A DNA stretch of 64,000 bases from the NCBI GenBank assembly GCA_963790525.1, contig CAWBOV010000006.1, positions 496,001 to 560,000 of the forward strand, read 5' to 3'. The notes below the pieces were generated by a model, which saw only the letters and a program-made list of their open reading frames with translations, ran no database searches and was not told the DNA's origin. This DNA is from CAWBOV01 sp963790525 (GTDB taxonomy: Bacteria; Actinomycetota; Actinomycetes; Mycobacteriales; Jatrophihabitantaceae). The position numbers and the translations under genes are program-made. Below are positions 1 to 8,446 of this stretch, in pieces (within the stretch, counting starts at the first letter, position 1; each line of letters begins with the position of its first letter).

Positions 1-9
1 GCTCCTCGC

Positions 10-2202
10 TCAGGCGCGGGTCGTCCGCGTCGATCTGCGCGCCGGCGTCTTTTTCGCAGGTGCCTTGACTGTGGGTGTGGGCGGCAGCGTCGCGACTGCG
101 ACCCGCTGCAGTACCACAATGGCACGTGGCCCGACCGGTACCGACGCGCCGGCCGGTCCGGAGTCGCTCAGACCCACCGAGACGTCGGCGGTGTCGAGCA
201 CGACGCGCCACCCTCCGCCGTAGCCCACGGACGGCAGCTCGAAGTCGATCTGCTCGTGATGGGCGCTGAAACAGATGAGGAAACTGTCGTCGTCGACCCG
301 CTCCCCGCGGGAGTCCCGGTCGGGAATGCCGTGGCCGTTGAGGTAGACGGATACGGCGCGCCCGAACCCCGAGCCCCAGTCCTCCTCGCTCATCTCGGTG
401 CCGTCAGGGCGGAACCAGGCGATGTCGGGCAGGGAGTTGGCGCCGCGGCGCCGGACGGGCCGGCCGTCGAAGAAGCGGCGGCGGCGGAACACCGGATGCT
501 CCTTGCGGATCGCCGCCACCCGGGAGGTGAACGCCAACAGCTCGGTGTCGGTGGAGGTCCAGTCGATCCAGGTCACCTCGTTGTCCTGGCAGTACCCGTT
601 GTTGTTGCCGCGCTGCGTGCGCCCCAGCTCGTCGCCGTGGCAGATCATCGGCACGCCCTGGCTCAACAGGATGGTGGTGAGGAAGTTACGGCGCTGCTGG
701 GCGCGCAAAGCGACGATGTCCGGGTCCTCGGTCGGTCCCTCGACGCCGCAGTTCCAGGACCGGTTGTGACTCTCGCCGTCCTTGTTGCCCTCGCCGTTGG
801 CCTCGTTGTGCTTCTCGTTGTAGGACACCAGGTCCAGCAGGGTGAAGCCGTCGTGACAGGTCACGAAGTTGATGCTCGCGACCGGCCGGCGCCCGGAATG
901 GGCGTAGAGGTCCGCCGAGCCGGTCAGCCGGGAGGCGAACTCGCCGAGCGTCGCCGGCTCGCCACGCCAGAAGTCGCGGACGGTGTCGCGGTACTTGCCG
1001 TTCCACTCGGTCCACTGCGGCGGGAAGTTGCCGACCTGGTAGCCACCCGGGCCGACGTCCCACGGCTCGGCGATCAGCTTCACCTGGCTCACGACCGGAT
1101 CCTGCTGGACGAGCTCGAAGAAGCTGCTCAACCGGTCCACGTCGTAGAACTCCCGGGCGAGTGTCGCCGCGAGGTCGAAGCGGAAGCCGTCGACGTGCAT
1201 CTCGGTGACCCAGTAGCGCAGCGAGTCCATGATCAGCTGCAGCGAGTGCGGCTGGCGCACGTTGAGGGTGTTCCCGGTGCCGGTGTAGTCGGTGTAGTGC
1301 TGGAGGTCACCCTCGACCAGGCGGTAGTAGGCGGCGTTGTCGATGCCGCGGAAGCAGATCGTCGGGCCCATGTGGTTGCCCTCGGCCGTGTGGTTGTAGA
1401 CGACGTCGAGGATCACCTCGATCCCCGCCTCGTGCAGCCCGCGGACCATCGCCTTGAACTCCTGGACCTGGCCTCCCGGGTTGCGCGCCGCGGCGTACTT
1501 CGGGTCCGGCGCCAGGAAGCTGATGGTGTTGTAGCCCCAGTAGTTGGCCAGTCCCAGGTCCTGGAGCGTCGAGTCGTTGACGAAGTGGTGGACCGGCATG
1601 AGCTCGATCGCCGTCACCCCGAGGGACTGGAGGTGCTTGATCATCACCGGGTGCGCGATCGCCGCGTAGGTCCCCCGGATCTCCTCGGGGATGCCGGGGT
1701 GGGAGATGGTCAGGCCCTTGACGTGCGCCTCGTAGATGACCGAATCGGCGTACTGCCGGCGGGGCTGACGGTCGTTGCCCCAGTCGAAGAACGGGCTGAT
1801 GACCACCGACTTGGTCATGTAGGGGGCCGAGTCGTCGTCGTTCACGGCGGTCGGGTCGTCGAACTGGTAGCCGAACAGGGACGGGTGCCACTCGATCAGG
1901 CCGTCGACCGCCTTCGCGTAGGGATCGAGCAGCAGCTTGTTCGGATTGCACCGCTGGCCCAGGGCGGGGTCGTTCGGACCGTGGACGCGGAAGCCGTAGC
2001 GCTGGCCCGGCTCGACGCTGGGAAGGAAGGCGTGCCAGACGAAACCGTCCACCTCGGGGAGGTCGATCCTGGTCTCGGTGCCGTCGACGTCGAACAGACA
2101 CAGCTCCACCCGCTGGGCCACCTCCGAGAACAGGGCGAAATTCGTCCCGGACCCGTCGTAGGTGGCGCCGAGGGGATAGGCGGTGCCAGGCCATACCTGC
2201 AT
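10..2202 (-). CDS. glgX: glycogen debranching enzyme GlgX
   Basis: A 730-residue isoamylase-type GH13 enzyme that hydrolyses alpha-1,6 branch points of glycogen limit dextrins in the cytoplasm. An N-terminal CBM48-like region (about residues 10-100) precedes the barrel. The GH13 motifs are all visible: DVVYNH at about 266, the nucleophile in GFRFDLA (D343), the acid in AEPWD (E379) and the transition-state Asp in TCHDG (D451). The length is normal for the family. The last 20 or so residues form a Lys/Arg/Ala/Pro-rich basic tail (KAPAKKTPARR) that is not part of the fold. The ATG at 2202 is the only start giving a full CBM48. It is divergent from the thiamine transporter operon. No glgP, glgB or treYZ neighbour lies inside the window. 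Confidence 0.95.
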   Translation of the reverse strand: MQVWPGTAYPLGATYDGSGTNFALFSEVAQRVELCLFDVDGTETRIDLPEVDGFVWHAFLPSVEPGQRYGFRVHGPNDPALGQRCNPNKLLLDPYAKAVDGLIEWHPSLFGYQFDDPTAVNDDDSAPYMTKSVVISPFFDWGNDRQPRRQYADSVIYEAHVKGLTISHPGIPEEIRGTYAAIAHPVMIKHLQSLGVTAIELMPVHHFVNDSTLQDLGLANYWGYNTISFLAPDPKYAAARNPGGQVQEFKAMVRGLHEAGIEVILDVVYNHTAEGNHMGPTICFRGIDNAAYYRLVEGDLQHYTDYTGTGNTLNVRQPHSLQLIMDSLRYWVTEMHVDGFRFDLAATLAREFYDVDRLSSFFELVQQDPVVSQVKLIAEPWDVGPGGYQVGNFPPQWTEWNGKYRDTVRDFWRGEPATLGEFASRLTGSADLYAHSGRRPVASINFVTCHDGFTLLDLVSYNEKHNEANGEGNKDGESHNRSWNCGVEGPTEDPDIVALRAQQRRNFLTTILLSQGVPMICHGDELGRTQRGNNNGYCQDNEVTWIDWTSTDTELLAFTSRVAAIRKEHPVFRRRRFFDGRPVRRRGANSLPDIAWFRPDGTEMSEEDWGSGFGRAVSVYLNGHGIPDRDSRGERVDDDSFLICFSAHHEQIDFELPSVGYGGGWRVVLDTADVSVGLSDSGPAGASVPVGPRAIVVLQRVAVATLPPTPTVKAPAKKTPARRSTRTTRA

Positions 2203-2316
2203 CTGCGCAACCCTGCCAGAAGGGAGTTACGGCCTGTTATCGGGGGGAGTGCCGCACTGTGCCGGGAGGATCACACCGCTGCGTCGGTCGCGGGGCTATC
2301 ATCGCAACGTCCACAA

Positions 2317-2400
2317 CGACAGGGGAGCGCTCCGGCGCTGAGAGTGCAGGCAACTGCAGACCCTCGAACCTGATCCGGGTCATGCCGGCGAAGGAAGTCG
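2317..2400 (+). promoter_or_regulatory. TPP riboswitch (THI element)
   Basis: The sequence carries both signature blocks of the thiamine pyrophosphate aptamer: CTGAGAG at 2338-2344 (pyrimidine-sensing arm) and the CCTGATCCGGGT..ATGCCGGCG block at about 2369-2390 (pyrophosphate-sensing arm), followed by GAAGGAAG. A CGAC/GTCG pairing of 2317-2320 with 2397-2400 closes P1. It lies 64 bases upstream of ykoE, as expected for a thiamine/HMP transporter repressed when TPP is abundant. A TATCAT at 2297-2302 is a possible -10 element, but no convincing -35 was found. Confidence 0.95.
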
Positions 2401-2430
2401 AGCTCACATCGGGCCACGGCTCGATGGCCC

Positions 2431-2458
2431 CGTTCGCCGTACCTCGTCGAACGGAAGG
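2431..2458 (+). promoter_or_regulatory. hairpin abutting the ykoE ribosome binding site
   Basis: CGTTCG (2431-2436) and CGAACG (2448-2453) form a perfect 6-bp stem with an 11-base loop. The stem ends exactly at the purine-rich GGAAGG (2453-2458), which sits 6 bases before the ykoE ATG. Its place between the TPP aptamer and the start codon suggests the expression platform of the riboswitch, acting on translation rather than through a U-tract terminator, which is absent. The pairing is seen; the role is inferred. Confidence 0.5.
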
Positions 2459-2464
2459 TCCACA

Positions 2465-3103
2465 ATGTCCTACCGAACCGTGTTCCAACGCCCCGCCCTC
2501 GCCGGCCGCGAGGGCACCACCGCTCCCGTCTACCGTTGGCGGACCGTCGACATCGTCGTGCTCGCCGTCGTCGCCGCCGTCTTCGGCGTGATCTTCTGGG
2601 CGTGGGGATATTTCCCGGCCTCGTCGGTCTTCAGCGCCTTCCCGCCGCTGGCCGCGTTCCCGTACGCGCTGTTCGTCATGGCCGGCCCGCTCGGTGGTCT
2701 GATCATCCGCCGGCCGGGCGCTGCCCTGCTCGCGGAGCTGATCGCCGCGCTGTTCGAGGCGCTCGTGAGCGTCCAGTGGAGCGGGACGTCGATCATCGTC
2801 TACGGCCTGATCGAGGGGCTCGGCGCCGAGCTGGGGTTCCTGCTGTTCGCCTATCGGGTCTGGAAGCTTCCGGCCGCCGTCCTCAGCGGCGCCCTCGCGG
2901 GGCTGGCGATGGCCGTCCTGGACCTGTGGATCTACAGGTACTACGTCGGCTGGTCGGCCAACTACCAGCTCGGCTACGTCGCCGCCGCGGTGCTGGGCGG
3001 GATCGTCATCGCCGGGGCCCTGTCGTGGCTGCTCGTCCGCGGCCTGGCCCGGACGGGAGTGCTCGCGCCCTTCGCCTCGGGGCGTGAACAGACCCTCGTG
3101 TGA
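2465..3103 (+). CDS. ykoE: thiamine/HMP ECF transporter substrate-binding subunit YkoE
   Basis: A 212-residue integral membrane S-component that captures thiamine or its hydroxymethylpyrimidine precursor. About six hydrophobic segments are visible, starting with VVLAVVAAVFGVIFWAWGYF at about residue 30. Features typical of YkoE are the FPPLAAFPYALFVMAG stretch and the WSGTSIIVYGLIEGLGAE segment. The ATG is preceded by GGAAGG. The gene is the first of ykoE-ykoD-ykoC, all joined by 4-base overlaps, and is controlled by the TPP riboswitch upstream. That combination of S-component, fused ATPase and T-component under a THI element makes the substrate assignment strong; the precise choice between thiamine and HMP is not resolvable here. 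No ykoF homologue is present. Confidence 0.93.
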   Translation: MSYRTVFQRPALAGREGTTAPVYRWRTVDIVVLAVVAAVFGVIFWAWGYFPASSVFSAFPPLAAFPYALFVMAGPLGGLIIRRPGAALLAELIAALFEALVSVQWSGTSIIVYGLIEGLGAELGFLLFAYRVWKLPAAVLSGALAGLAMAVLDLWIYRYYVGWSANYQLGYVAAAVLGGIVIAGALSWLLVRGLARTGVLAPFASGREQTLV

Positions 3104-4566
3104 GCGCGCCCATGATCACTCCCGCGTCGGTCACGGCGCGGGGGTGGGGGTGGCGCCATGCCGGCCGGCGGGCCTGGGCGGTCGCGGACCTGGATCTCCG
3201 GATCGACGCCGGCGAACGGGTGCTGCTGCTGGGCGCGTCGGGGTCGGGCAAGTCGACCCTCGTCGCCGGAGTCGCGGGCCTGCTGCAGACGCAGGACAGC
3301 GGCGAGTCGGCCGGCGAACTGCTCGTCGACGGCATGGCTTCGCACACGGCCCGCCACCGAAGCGGGATGGTGCTGCAGGACCCGGAGACACAGCTGGTCA
3401 TGGGGCGGGCGGGCGATGACGTCGCCTTCGGGCCCGAGAACTACGGCGTGCCGCGCGAGGAGATCTGGCGCCGGGTGGACGACTCGCTCGACGTGGTCGG
3501 CTTCGGCTACGGCCGGGCGCGCTCCACCGCGGCCTTGTCCGGCGGGGAGAAGCAACGCCTCGCGCTGGCCGGGGTGCTCGCCAACCGCCCGGGCCTGCTG
3601 CTGCTCGACGAGCCGACGGCCAACCTCGACCCGGCCGGGGCGCGGGTGGTCCGCTCGGCCGTGTCACGCGCGCTGCAGGCGACGGGCGCGACGTTGATCC
3701 TCGTCGAGCACCGCGTGGAGGAGTGGCTGCCGCTGATCGACCGGGTGATCGTGCTGGCCGCCTCCGGTGGTCTCCTGGCCGACGGGTCACCGGACGCGGT
3801 GTTCGGCGCGCACGCGGCGGCGCTGCGGCGCGCGGGTGTCTGGCTGCCCGGGCGCAGCTCCGCCATGGCGCCACCCCGGAGGCCGGCAGGCGCGGAGCTG
3901 GTGCGCGCCGACGAGGCGGGGCTGCGCTACCGGCGTGCCGACGTCGACGCGGTGGCTCCGGTGACCCTGTCCCTGCACGCCGCCCAGGCCACTGCGGTCG
4001 TCGGCCCCAACGGGTCGGGCAAGTCGAGCCTCGCGCTGCTGCTGGCGGGCCTGGCCGCGCCGACCACGGGCACGGTCCGCGGGAGCGATCTCCCGGGCGT
4101 CGCGCTGCACCGGCGGCGCGCTGCGTCACTGGCGCGCCTGATCGGGACGGTGTTCCAGGATCCCGAGCACCAGTTCCTGGCTCGTACGGCCCGCGAGGAG
4201 CTGCTCGTCGCCCCGCGCCGGCTCGGCTGGCCCGCGGTGCGCGCCGCGGCCCGCGCGGACGAGCTGCTCGAACGACTCCAGCTGGGCGCGCTGGCCGAGG
4301 CCAACCCGTTCACGCTCTCGGGCGGGCAGAAGCGTCGTCTCTCCGTGGCGACCGCCCTGTCCGCCGCCGCGCCGGTCGTGATCCTGGACGAGCCCACGTT
4401 CGGCCAGGACGCCCGCACCTGGGAGGAGCTGCTGGCACTCCTGGGCGACGTCCGCGCGGAGGGGGGCTGCCTGTTCGTGGTCAGTCACGACGCGGAGTTC
4501 GTGGGCCGGTTGGCCGACCAGGTGCTGTCGATGTCGGCCGGCTCGCTCACGGGGAGCCCGGCGTGA
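3100..4566 (+). CDS. ykoD: ECF transporter ATPase, two fused ABC domains (YkoD)
   Basis: A 488-residue protein with two ABC ATPase domains in one chain, powering YkoE/YkoC. Domain 1 has Walker A GASGSGKSTL (about residue 45), signature LSGGEKQRL and Walker B LLLLDEPTANLD. Domain 2 has GPNGSGKSSL (about 305), LSGGQKRRL and VVILDEPTFGQD, the last being slightly divergent in its D-loop. Most ECF systems use two separate ATPases; the fused form is normal for the Yko type. The GTG start at 3100 overlaps the ykoE TGA by 4 bases (GTGA); an in-frame ATG 12 bases later is the alternative. The stop overlaps the ykoC GTG in the same way, so the three genes are translationally coupled. Confidence 0.93.
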   Translation: MSAPMITPASVTARGWGWRHAGRRAWAVADLDLRIDAGERVLLLGASGSGKSTLVAGVAGLLQTQDSGESAGELLVDGMASHTARHRSGMVLQDPETQLVMGRAGDDVAFGPENYGVPREEIWRRVDDSLDVVGFGYGRARSTAALSGGEKQRLALAGVLANRPGLLLLDEPTANLDPAGARVVRSAVSRALQATGATLILVEHRVEEWLPLIDRVIVLAASGGLLADGSPDAVFGAHAAALRRAGVWLPGRSSAMAPPRRPAGAELVRADEAGLRYRRADVDAVAPVTLSLHAAQATAVVGPNGSGKSSLALLLAGLAAPTTGTVRGSDLPGVALHRRRAASLARLIGTVFQDPEHQFLARTAREELLVAPRRLGWPAVRAAARADELLERLQLGALAEANPFTLSGGQKRRLSVATALSAAAPVVILDEPTFGQDARTWEELLALLGDVRAEGGCLFVVSHDAEFVGRLADQVLSMSAGSLTGSPA

Positions 4567-5306
4567 GCCTGATCCTGTTCACCCCCGACACCTCCACCCT
4601 CGCGGGGCGGCTGAACCCGGTCGTCAAGGTCGGTGCGCTGCTCGTCCTGACGGTCCCGCTGATGCTCGGCCAGGATCTCGTGACGAGCGGGATCATCGCG
4701 GGCGCCGAGGTCGTGGCACTGCCTCTGCTGGGTCTCGGTCCGCGGCTGCTCCTGCGGGCCTGGCCCGTCCTGGTGGGCCTCGGCGGCATCTGGTTCGCCA
4801 ACTGGGTGGTCAGCGGGTCCGTCGACGGGCTGGTGCCCGTGTCGGTGCGCCTGCTCGCGCTCGGACTGCCGGGGCTGCTGCTGGTGCTGTCGACCGAGCC
4901 GGTGGATCTGGCCGACGGCCTGGTGCAGAAGTGGCACGTGTCGCCGCGCTTCGCCTACGGCGTGCTCGCCGCGTTCCGGTTGATCCCCCTGCTGGCCACC
5001 GAACTGGCGTCGATGCGCCGGGCACGGCGGGCCAGGGGCATCAGCGCGGGGTGGAATCCGGTCAACTGGGTGCGGCTGGGCGTCGGGCTGCTCTTCGGAC
5101 TGCTCGTCCAGGCGATCCGGCGCGGAGTACGGCTCGCCGCGGCGATGGACGCGCGGGGCTTCGGGGTGACGCGGGAACGCACCTTCGCGCGCGAGTCGGT
5201 CCTGCGCGGCCGTGACTGGGCATTCCTCGGGGCCACGGTGGCGCTGACGATCACGGCTGTGACCGTCAGCGTGGGCACCGGCAGCTGGCGGTTCCTCTTC
5301 ACCTGA
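4563..5306 (+). CDS. ykoC: ECF transporter transmembrane subunit (YkoC/EcfT)
   Basis: A 247-residue T-component that couples ATP hydrolysis by YkoD to movement of YkoE. Hydrophobic helices are visible at the N-terminus (VVKVGALLVLTVPLMLG) and C-terminus. The cytoplasmic coupling helices carry the EcfT-type Ala-Arg-Gly signatures MRRARRARG and AAAMDARGFG. The GTG at 4563 overlaps the ykoD stop by 4 bases. It is the last gene of the riboswitch-controlled operon; uvrB starts 56 bases downstream. Confidence 0.92.
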   Translation: MSLILFTPDTSTLAGRLNPVVKVGALLVLTVPLMLGQDLVTSGIIAGAEVVALPLLGLGPRLLLRAWPVLVGLGGIWFANWVVSGSVDGLVPVSVRLLALGLPGLLLVLSTEPVDLADGLVQKWHVSPRFAYGVLAAFRLIPLLATELASMRRARRARGISAGWNPVNWVRLGVGLLFGLLVQAIRRGVRLAAAMDARGFGVTRERTFARESVLRGRDWAFLGATVALTITAVTVSVGTGSWRFLFT

Positions 5307-5361
5307 CGGTGTTCGCCGATGGCCGAGCGCTTTTGTCAGAGGGGCTCCGTACCGTAGAGGC

Positions 5362-7506
5362 ATGCGCGTGAAGAGTGACTTCGTCCCGAGCTCGGGCACC
5401 TTCAAGGTGGTGTCGGACTTCGAGCCGTCCGGTGACCAGCCGGCGGCCATCGACGCGTTGGAGAAACGCGTCCGCAACGGTGAGCGGGACTCGGTGCTGC
5501 TGGGTGCCACCGGTACCGGCAAGTCGGCGACGACCGCGTGGCTCATCGAGCGGCTGCAGCGCCCGACGCTGATCATGGCGCCGAACAAGACACTTGCCGC
5601 CCAGCTCGCCAACGAGCTGCGCGAGATGCTCCCGCACAACGCGGTTGAGTACTTCGTCAGCTACTACGACTACTACCAGCCCGAGGCCTACGTCCCGCAG
5701 ACGGACACCTACATCGAGAAGGACTCCTCGGTCAACGAGGAGGTGGAACGGCTGCGGCACTCGGCGACGATGTCCCTGCTCACCCGCCGGGACGTGATCG
5801 TCGTGGCCACCGTGTCGTGCATCTACGGCCTCGGCACGCCCCAGGAGTACGTCGACCGCGTGGTGCGGTTGAAGGTCGGGCAGGAGATCAACCGCGACAG
5901 CATCCTGCGGCATCTGGTCGGGGTGCAGTACTCGCGCAACGACCTGTCCTTCACCCGCGGCACGTTCCGCGCCCGCGGCGACACCGTCGAGATCTTCCCC
6001 GTCTACGAGGAGCTCGCGATCCGGGTCGAGATGTTCGGCGACGAGATCGAGAAGCTGTACTACCTGCACCCGCTCACCGGCGAGGTCGTGCGCGACGTCG
6101 ACGAGGTGTTCGTCTTCCCGGCGACCCACTACGCCGCCGGACCGGAGCGGATGGAACGCGCGATCGCCGGCATCGAGCTCGAGCTGGCCGAGCGGCTGGC
6201 TGAGCTCGAGCAGCAGAACAAGCTCCTCGAAGCCCAGCGCCTGCGGATGCGCACCACCTACGACATCGAGATGATGCGCCAGGTCGGCTTCTGTTCGGGC
6301 ATCGAGAACTACTCGCTGCACATCGACGGGCGCGAGCGCGGCAGTGCCCCGAACTGCCTGATCGACTACTTCCCGGAGGACTTCCTGCTCGTCATCGACG
6401 AGTCGCACGTGACCGTTCCCCAGACCGGTGGCATGTACGAGGGCGACATGTCCCGCAAGCGAACGCTGGTCGACCACGGGTTCCGGCTGCCCAGCGCGAT
6501 GGACAACCGGCCGCTGAAGTTCGAGGAGTTCACCGAGCGCATCGGCCAGACGGTCTACCTCTCGGCGACACCGGGCCAGTACGAACTCGGGCGGGTCAAG
6601 AACGACGTGGTCGAGCAGGTCATCCGCCCGACCGGGCTGATCGACCCCGAGATCATCGTCAAGTCGACCAAGGGGCAGATCGACGACCTGGTCCACGAGA
6701 TCCGGATCAGGGCCGAGCGCAACGAGCGGGTCCTCGTCACCACGCTGACGAAGAAGATGTCCGAGGACCTCACCGACTACCTGCTCGAACTCGGCGTCCG
6801 GGTCCGGTATCTCCACTCAGAGGTCGACACGCTGCGGCGTATCGAGCTGCTGCGGGAACTGCGGATGGGGGAGTTCGACGTCCTCGTCGGCATCAACCTG
6901 CTGCGGGAGGGGCTCGACCTGCCGGAGGTGTCGCTGGTCTCGATCCTCGACGCGGACAAGGAGGGCTTCCTGCGCAGCGGGACCTCGTTGATCCAGACCA
7001 TCGGCCGCGCCGCCCGCAACGTCTCCGGCCAGGTGCACATGTACGCCGACACGATCACGCCGTCCATGGAGAAGGCGATCGACGAGACCAACCGGCGCCG
7101 GGATCGTCAGATCGCCTACAACACCGAGCACGGCATCGACCCGACTCCGCTGCGCAAGCGGATCGCCGACATCACCGACACGCTGGTGCGCGAGGCCGAG
7201 GACACCGAGGCGCTGCTCGCCACCCCGGTCGGCGGCTCCGGCCGATCCCAGTCGCGTGGCAAGTCGCCGGTCCCGGGCAAGGGTGGCCGCGGTGTCGGAG
7301 TGGTGGGTGTCGGTGCTCACGCCGACGGCAAGCTCGATGTCGAGTCGATGCCCCGCGCGGCGCTGGCCGATCTCATCCAGTCGCTGAACGACCAGATGCT
7401 CGCCGCCGCTCGCGAGTTGCAGTTCGAGGTGGCCGCCCGTCTCCGCGACGAGATCTCCGAGCTCAAGAAGGAACTGCGTGGGATGGACGCCGCCGGCGTG
7501 TCCTGA
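5362..7506 (+). CDS. uvrB: excinuclease ABC subunit UvrB
   Basis: A 714-residue damage-verification helicase-like subunit of nucleotide excision repair. It shows Walker A GATGTGKS near residue 50, the aromatic beta-hairpin YYDYYQPEAY that inserts between DNA strands, the DEAD-like VIDESH, the motif QTIGRAARN, and a C-terminal UVR domain (ELQFEVAARLRDEI) that binds UvrC. Between the helicase core and the UVR domain is a Gly/Ser/Lys-rich insert (about residues 625-655), usual in actinobacteria. The ATG at 5362 gives the canonical N-terminus. I looked for a LexA-type palindrome in the short upstream gap and found none. The reading frame is clean. Confidence 0.97.
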   Translation: MRVKSDFVPSSGTFKVVSDFEPSGDQPAAIDALEKRVRNGERDSVLLGATGTGKSATTAWLIERLQRPTLIMAPNKTLAAQLANELREMLPHNAVEYFVSYYDYYQPEAYVPQTDTYIEKDSSVNEEVERLRHSATMSLLTRRDVIVVATVSCIYGLGTPQEYVDRVVRLKVGQEINRDSILRHLVGVQYSRNDLSFTRGTFRARGDTVEIFPVYEELAIRVEMFGDEIEKLYYLHPLTGEVVRDVDEVFVFPATHYAAGPERMERAIAGIELELAERLAELEQQNKLLEAQRLRMRTTYDIEMMRQVGFCSGIENYSLHIDGRERGSAPNCLIDYFPEDFLLVIDESHVTVPQTGGMYEGDMSRKRTLVDHGFRLPSAMDNRPLKFEEFTERIGQTVYLSATPGQYELGRVKNDVVEQVIRPTGLIDPEIIVKSTKGQIDDLVHEIRIRAERNERVLVTTLTKKMSEDLTDYLLELGVRVRYLHSEVDTLRRIELLRELRMGEFDVLVGINLLREGLDLPEVSLVSILDADKEGFLRSGTSLIQTIGRAARNVSGQVHMYADTITPSMEKAIDETNRRRDRQIAYNTEHGIDPTPLRKRIADITDTLVREAEDTEALLATPVGGSGRSQSRGKSPVPGKGGRGVGVVGVGAHADGKLDVESMPRAALADLIQSLNDQMLAAARELQFEVAARLRDEISELKKELRGMDAAGVS

Positions 7507-7522
7507 CCGGCCGGCAGCGCCG

Positions 7523-7553
7523 CCTCGAGTGGGGGCGCGACCGTGCCCCGAGG
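7523..7553. terminator. candidate bidirectional terminator between uvrB and the psu kinase module
   Basis: GGGGC (7532-7536) pairs with GCCCC (7545-7549) across an 8-base loop, and the stem is extended by CCTC (7523-7526) with GAGG (7550-7553) around a 5-base bulge. It sits in the 63-base gap between two convergent genes. No U-tract follows, which is common for actinobacterial terminators. The pairing is seen; the function is inferred. Confidence 0.45.
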
Positions 7554-7569
7554 AAGTGCCCAGTGACGC

Positions 7570-8446
7570 TCAGGGGCGGGCGCCGAGCCGGTTCAGCGCG
7601 CGGGCGGCCAGCGTGTGGGCGCGTGCGAGACAGGCGCCGGGCTGCGCGCCGGCGAGCCGGGCCGCCAGGAAGCCCGCCGCGAACGCGTCTCCGGCGCCGG
7701 TGCTGTCCACCACCTCGACCGGCTCCGGGGCCAGGCTTGCCCGCTCGCGCCCGCTCGCCCAGATCGCAGCGCCGTCGCTGCACTTGACGACGATCTCGGC
7801 CGCCATCCCCGTGAGGACGTCGGCGCACTCGGTGGGCGTCGACCGCCCCGCCAGTACCCGGGCCTCGTCCAGGTTCGCGAAGAGCACGGTGGACGGGGGC
7901 AGCCAGGACGCGAACCGGTCCGGGCCGATCGCGGCCAGTGGGGCCGCCGACGCCGCGTCCACCGAGATCCCGATGCCCGACGTGGCCGCGAGCTCCAGGG
8001 CGGCGAGGGCGGCTGCACGAGCTCCCGGGTTGAACAGCGCGTACCCGGAGACGTGCAGGTGCCGCGCGTCACGGATCTCACGGACGGGCAGCTGGAGGGC
8101 GTCCAGCGCGCCGTTCGCCCCCGCATCGGGGATCATCGTGCGCTCCCCGCCCGCCTCCACCAGGACGATGCAGGCACCGGTGGCCATCCCCGGGACAACG
8201 CTGACGTGATCGGCCACGCGCGCCCTCCGCAGCTCCCGCCGGGCGGTGGCCCCGGCGGCGTCGTCGCCCACCGCTCCGACGAAGGCGGCCGACACACCGG
8301 CCTCCGCCAGCCAGCAGGCGGTGTTCGCCGCCGAGCCGCCCTGGCGCAGCGAGATCCGGCCGTGGGTGTCGGAGCATGGGCCAGCGGACCGGAGAGGGCG
8401 GCGACGACGTCGGTCATCAGGTCGCCCAGGCAGACGACGTCGGCTC
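7570..8446 (-). CDS. PfkB-family carbohydrate kinase module (putative pseudouridine kinase), C-terminal half of a fusion
   Basis: A ribokinase/PfkB fold. The N-terminal block is VVCLGDLMTDVVAA, followed by the substrate-binding RQGGSAANTA motif. At the C-terminus is the anion-hole/catalytic signature DSTGAGDAFAAGF with the catalytic Asp. It probably phosphorylates pseudouridine, supplying the fused glycosidase. The module is read in the same frame as the last part of the glycosidase (CNARLAAEVAAAYAAW then ATVGADVV), with no ATG, GTG or TTG at the junction, so it looks like a genuine fusion rather than a separate gene. One base appears to be missing near 8376; from there to the stop at 7570 the frame is open. 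Substrate specificity is inferred from the fusion partner. Confidence 0.8.

Noticed and set aside
256..2373. A 705-codon open frame antisense to glgX
   Set aside because: No recognisable motif; glgX on the other strand has every catalytic residue. Similar long antisense frames over uvrA and uvrC were dropped for the same reason.
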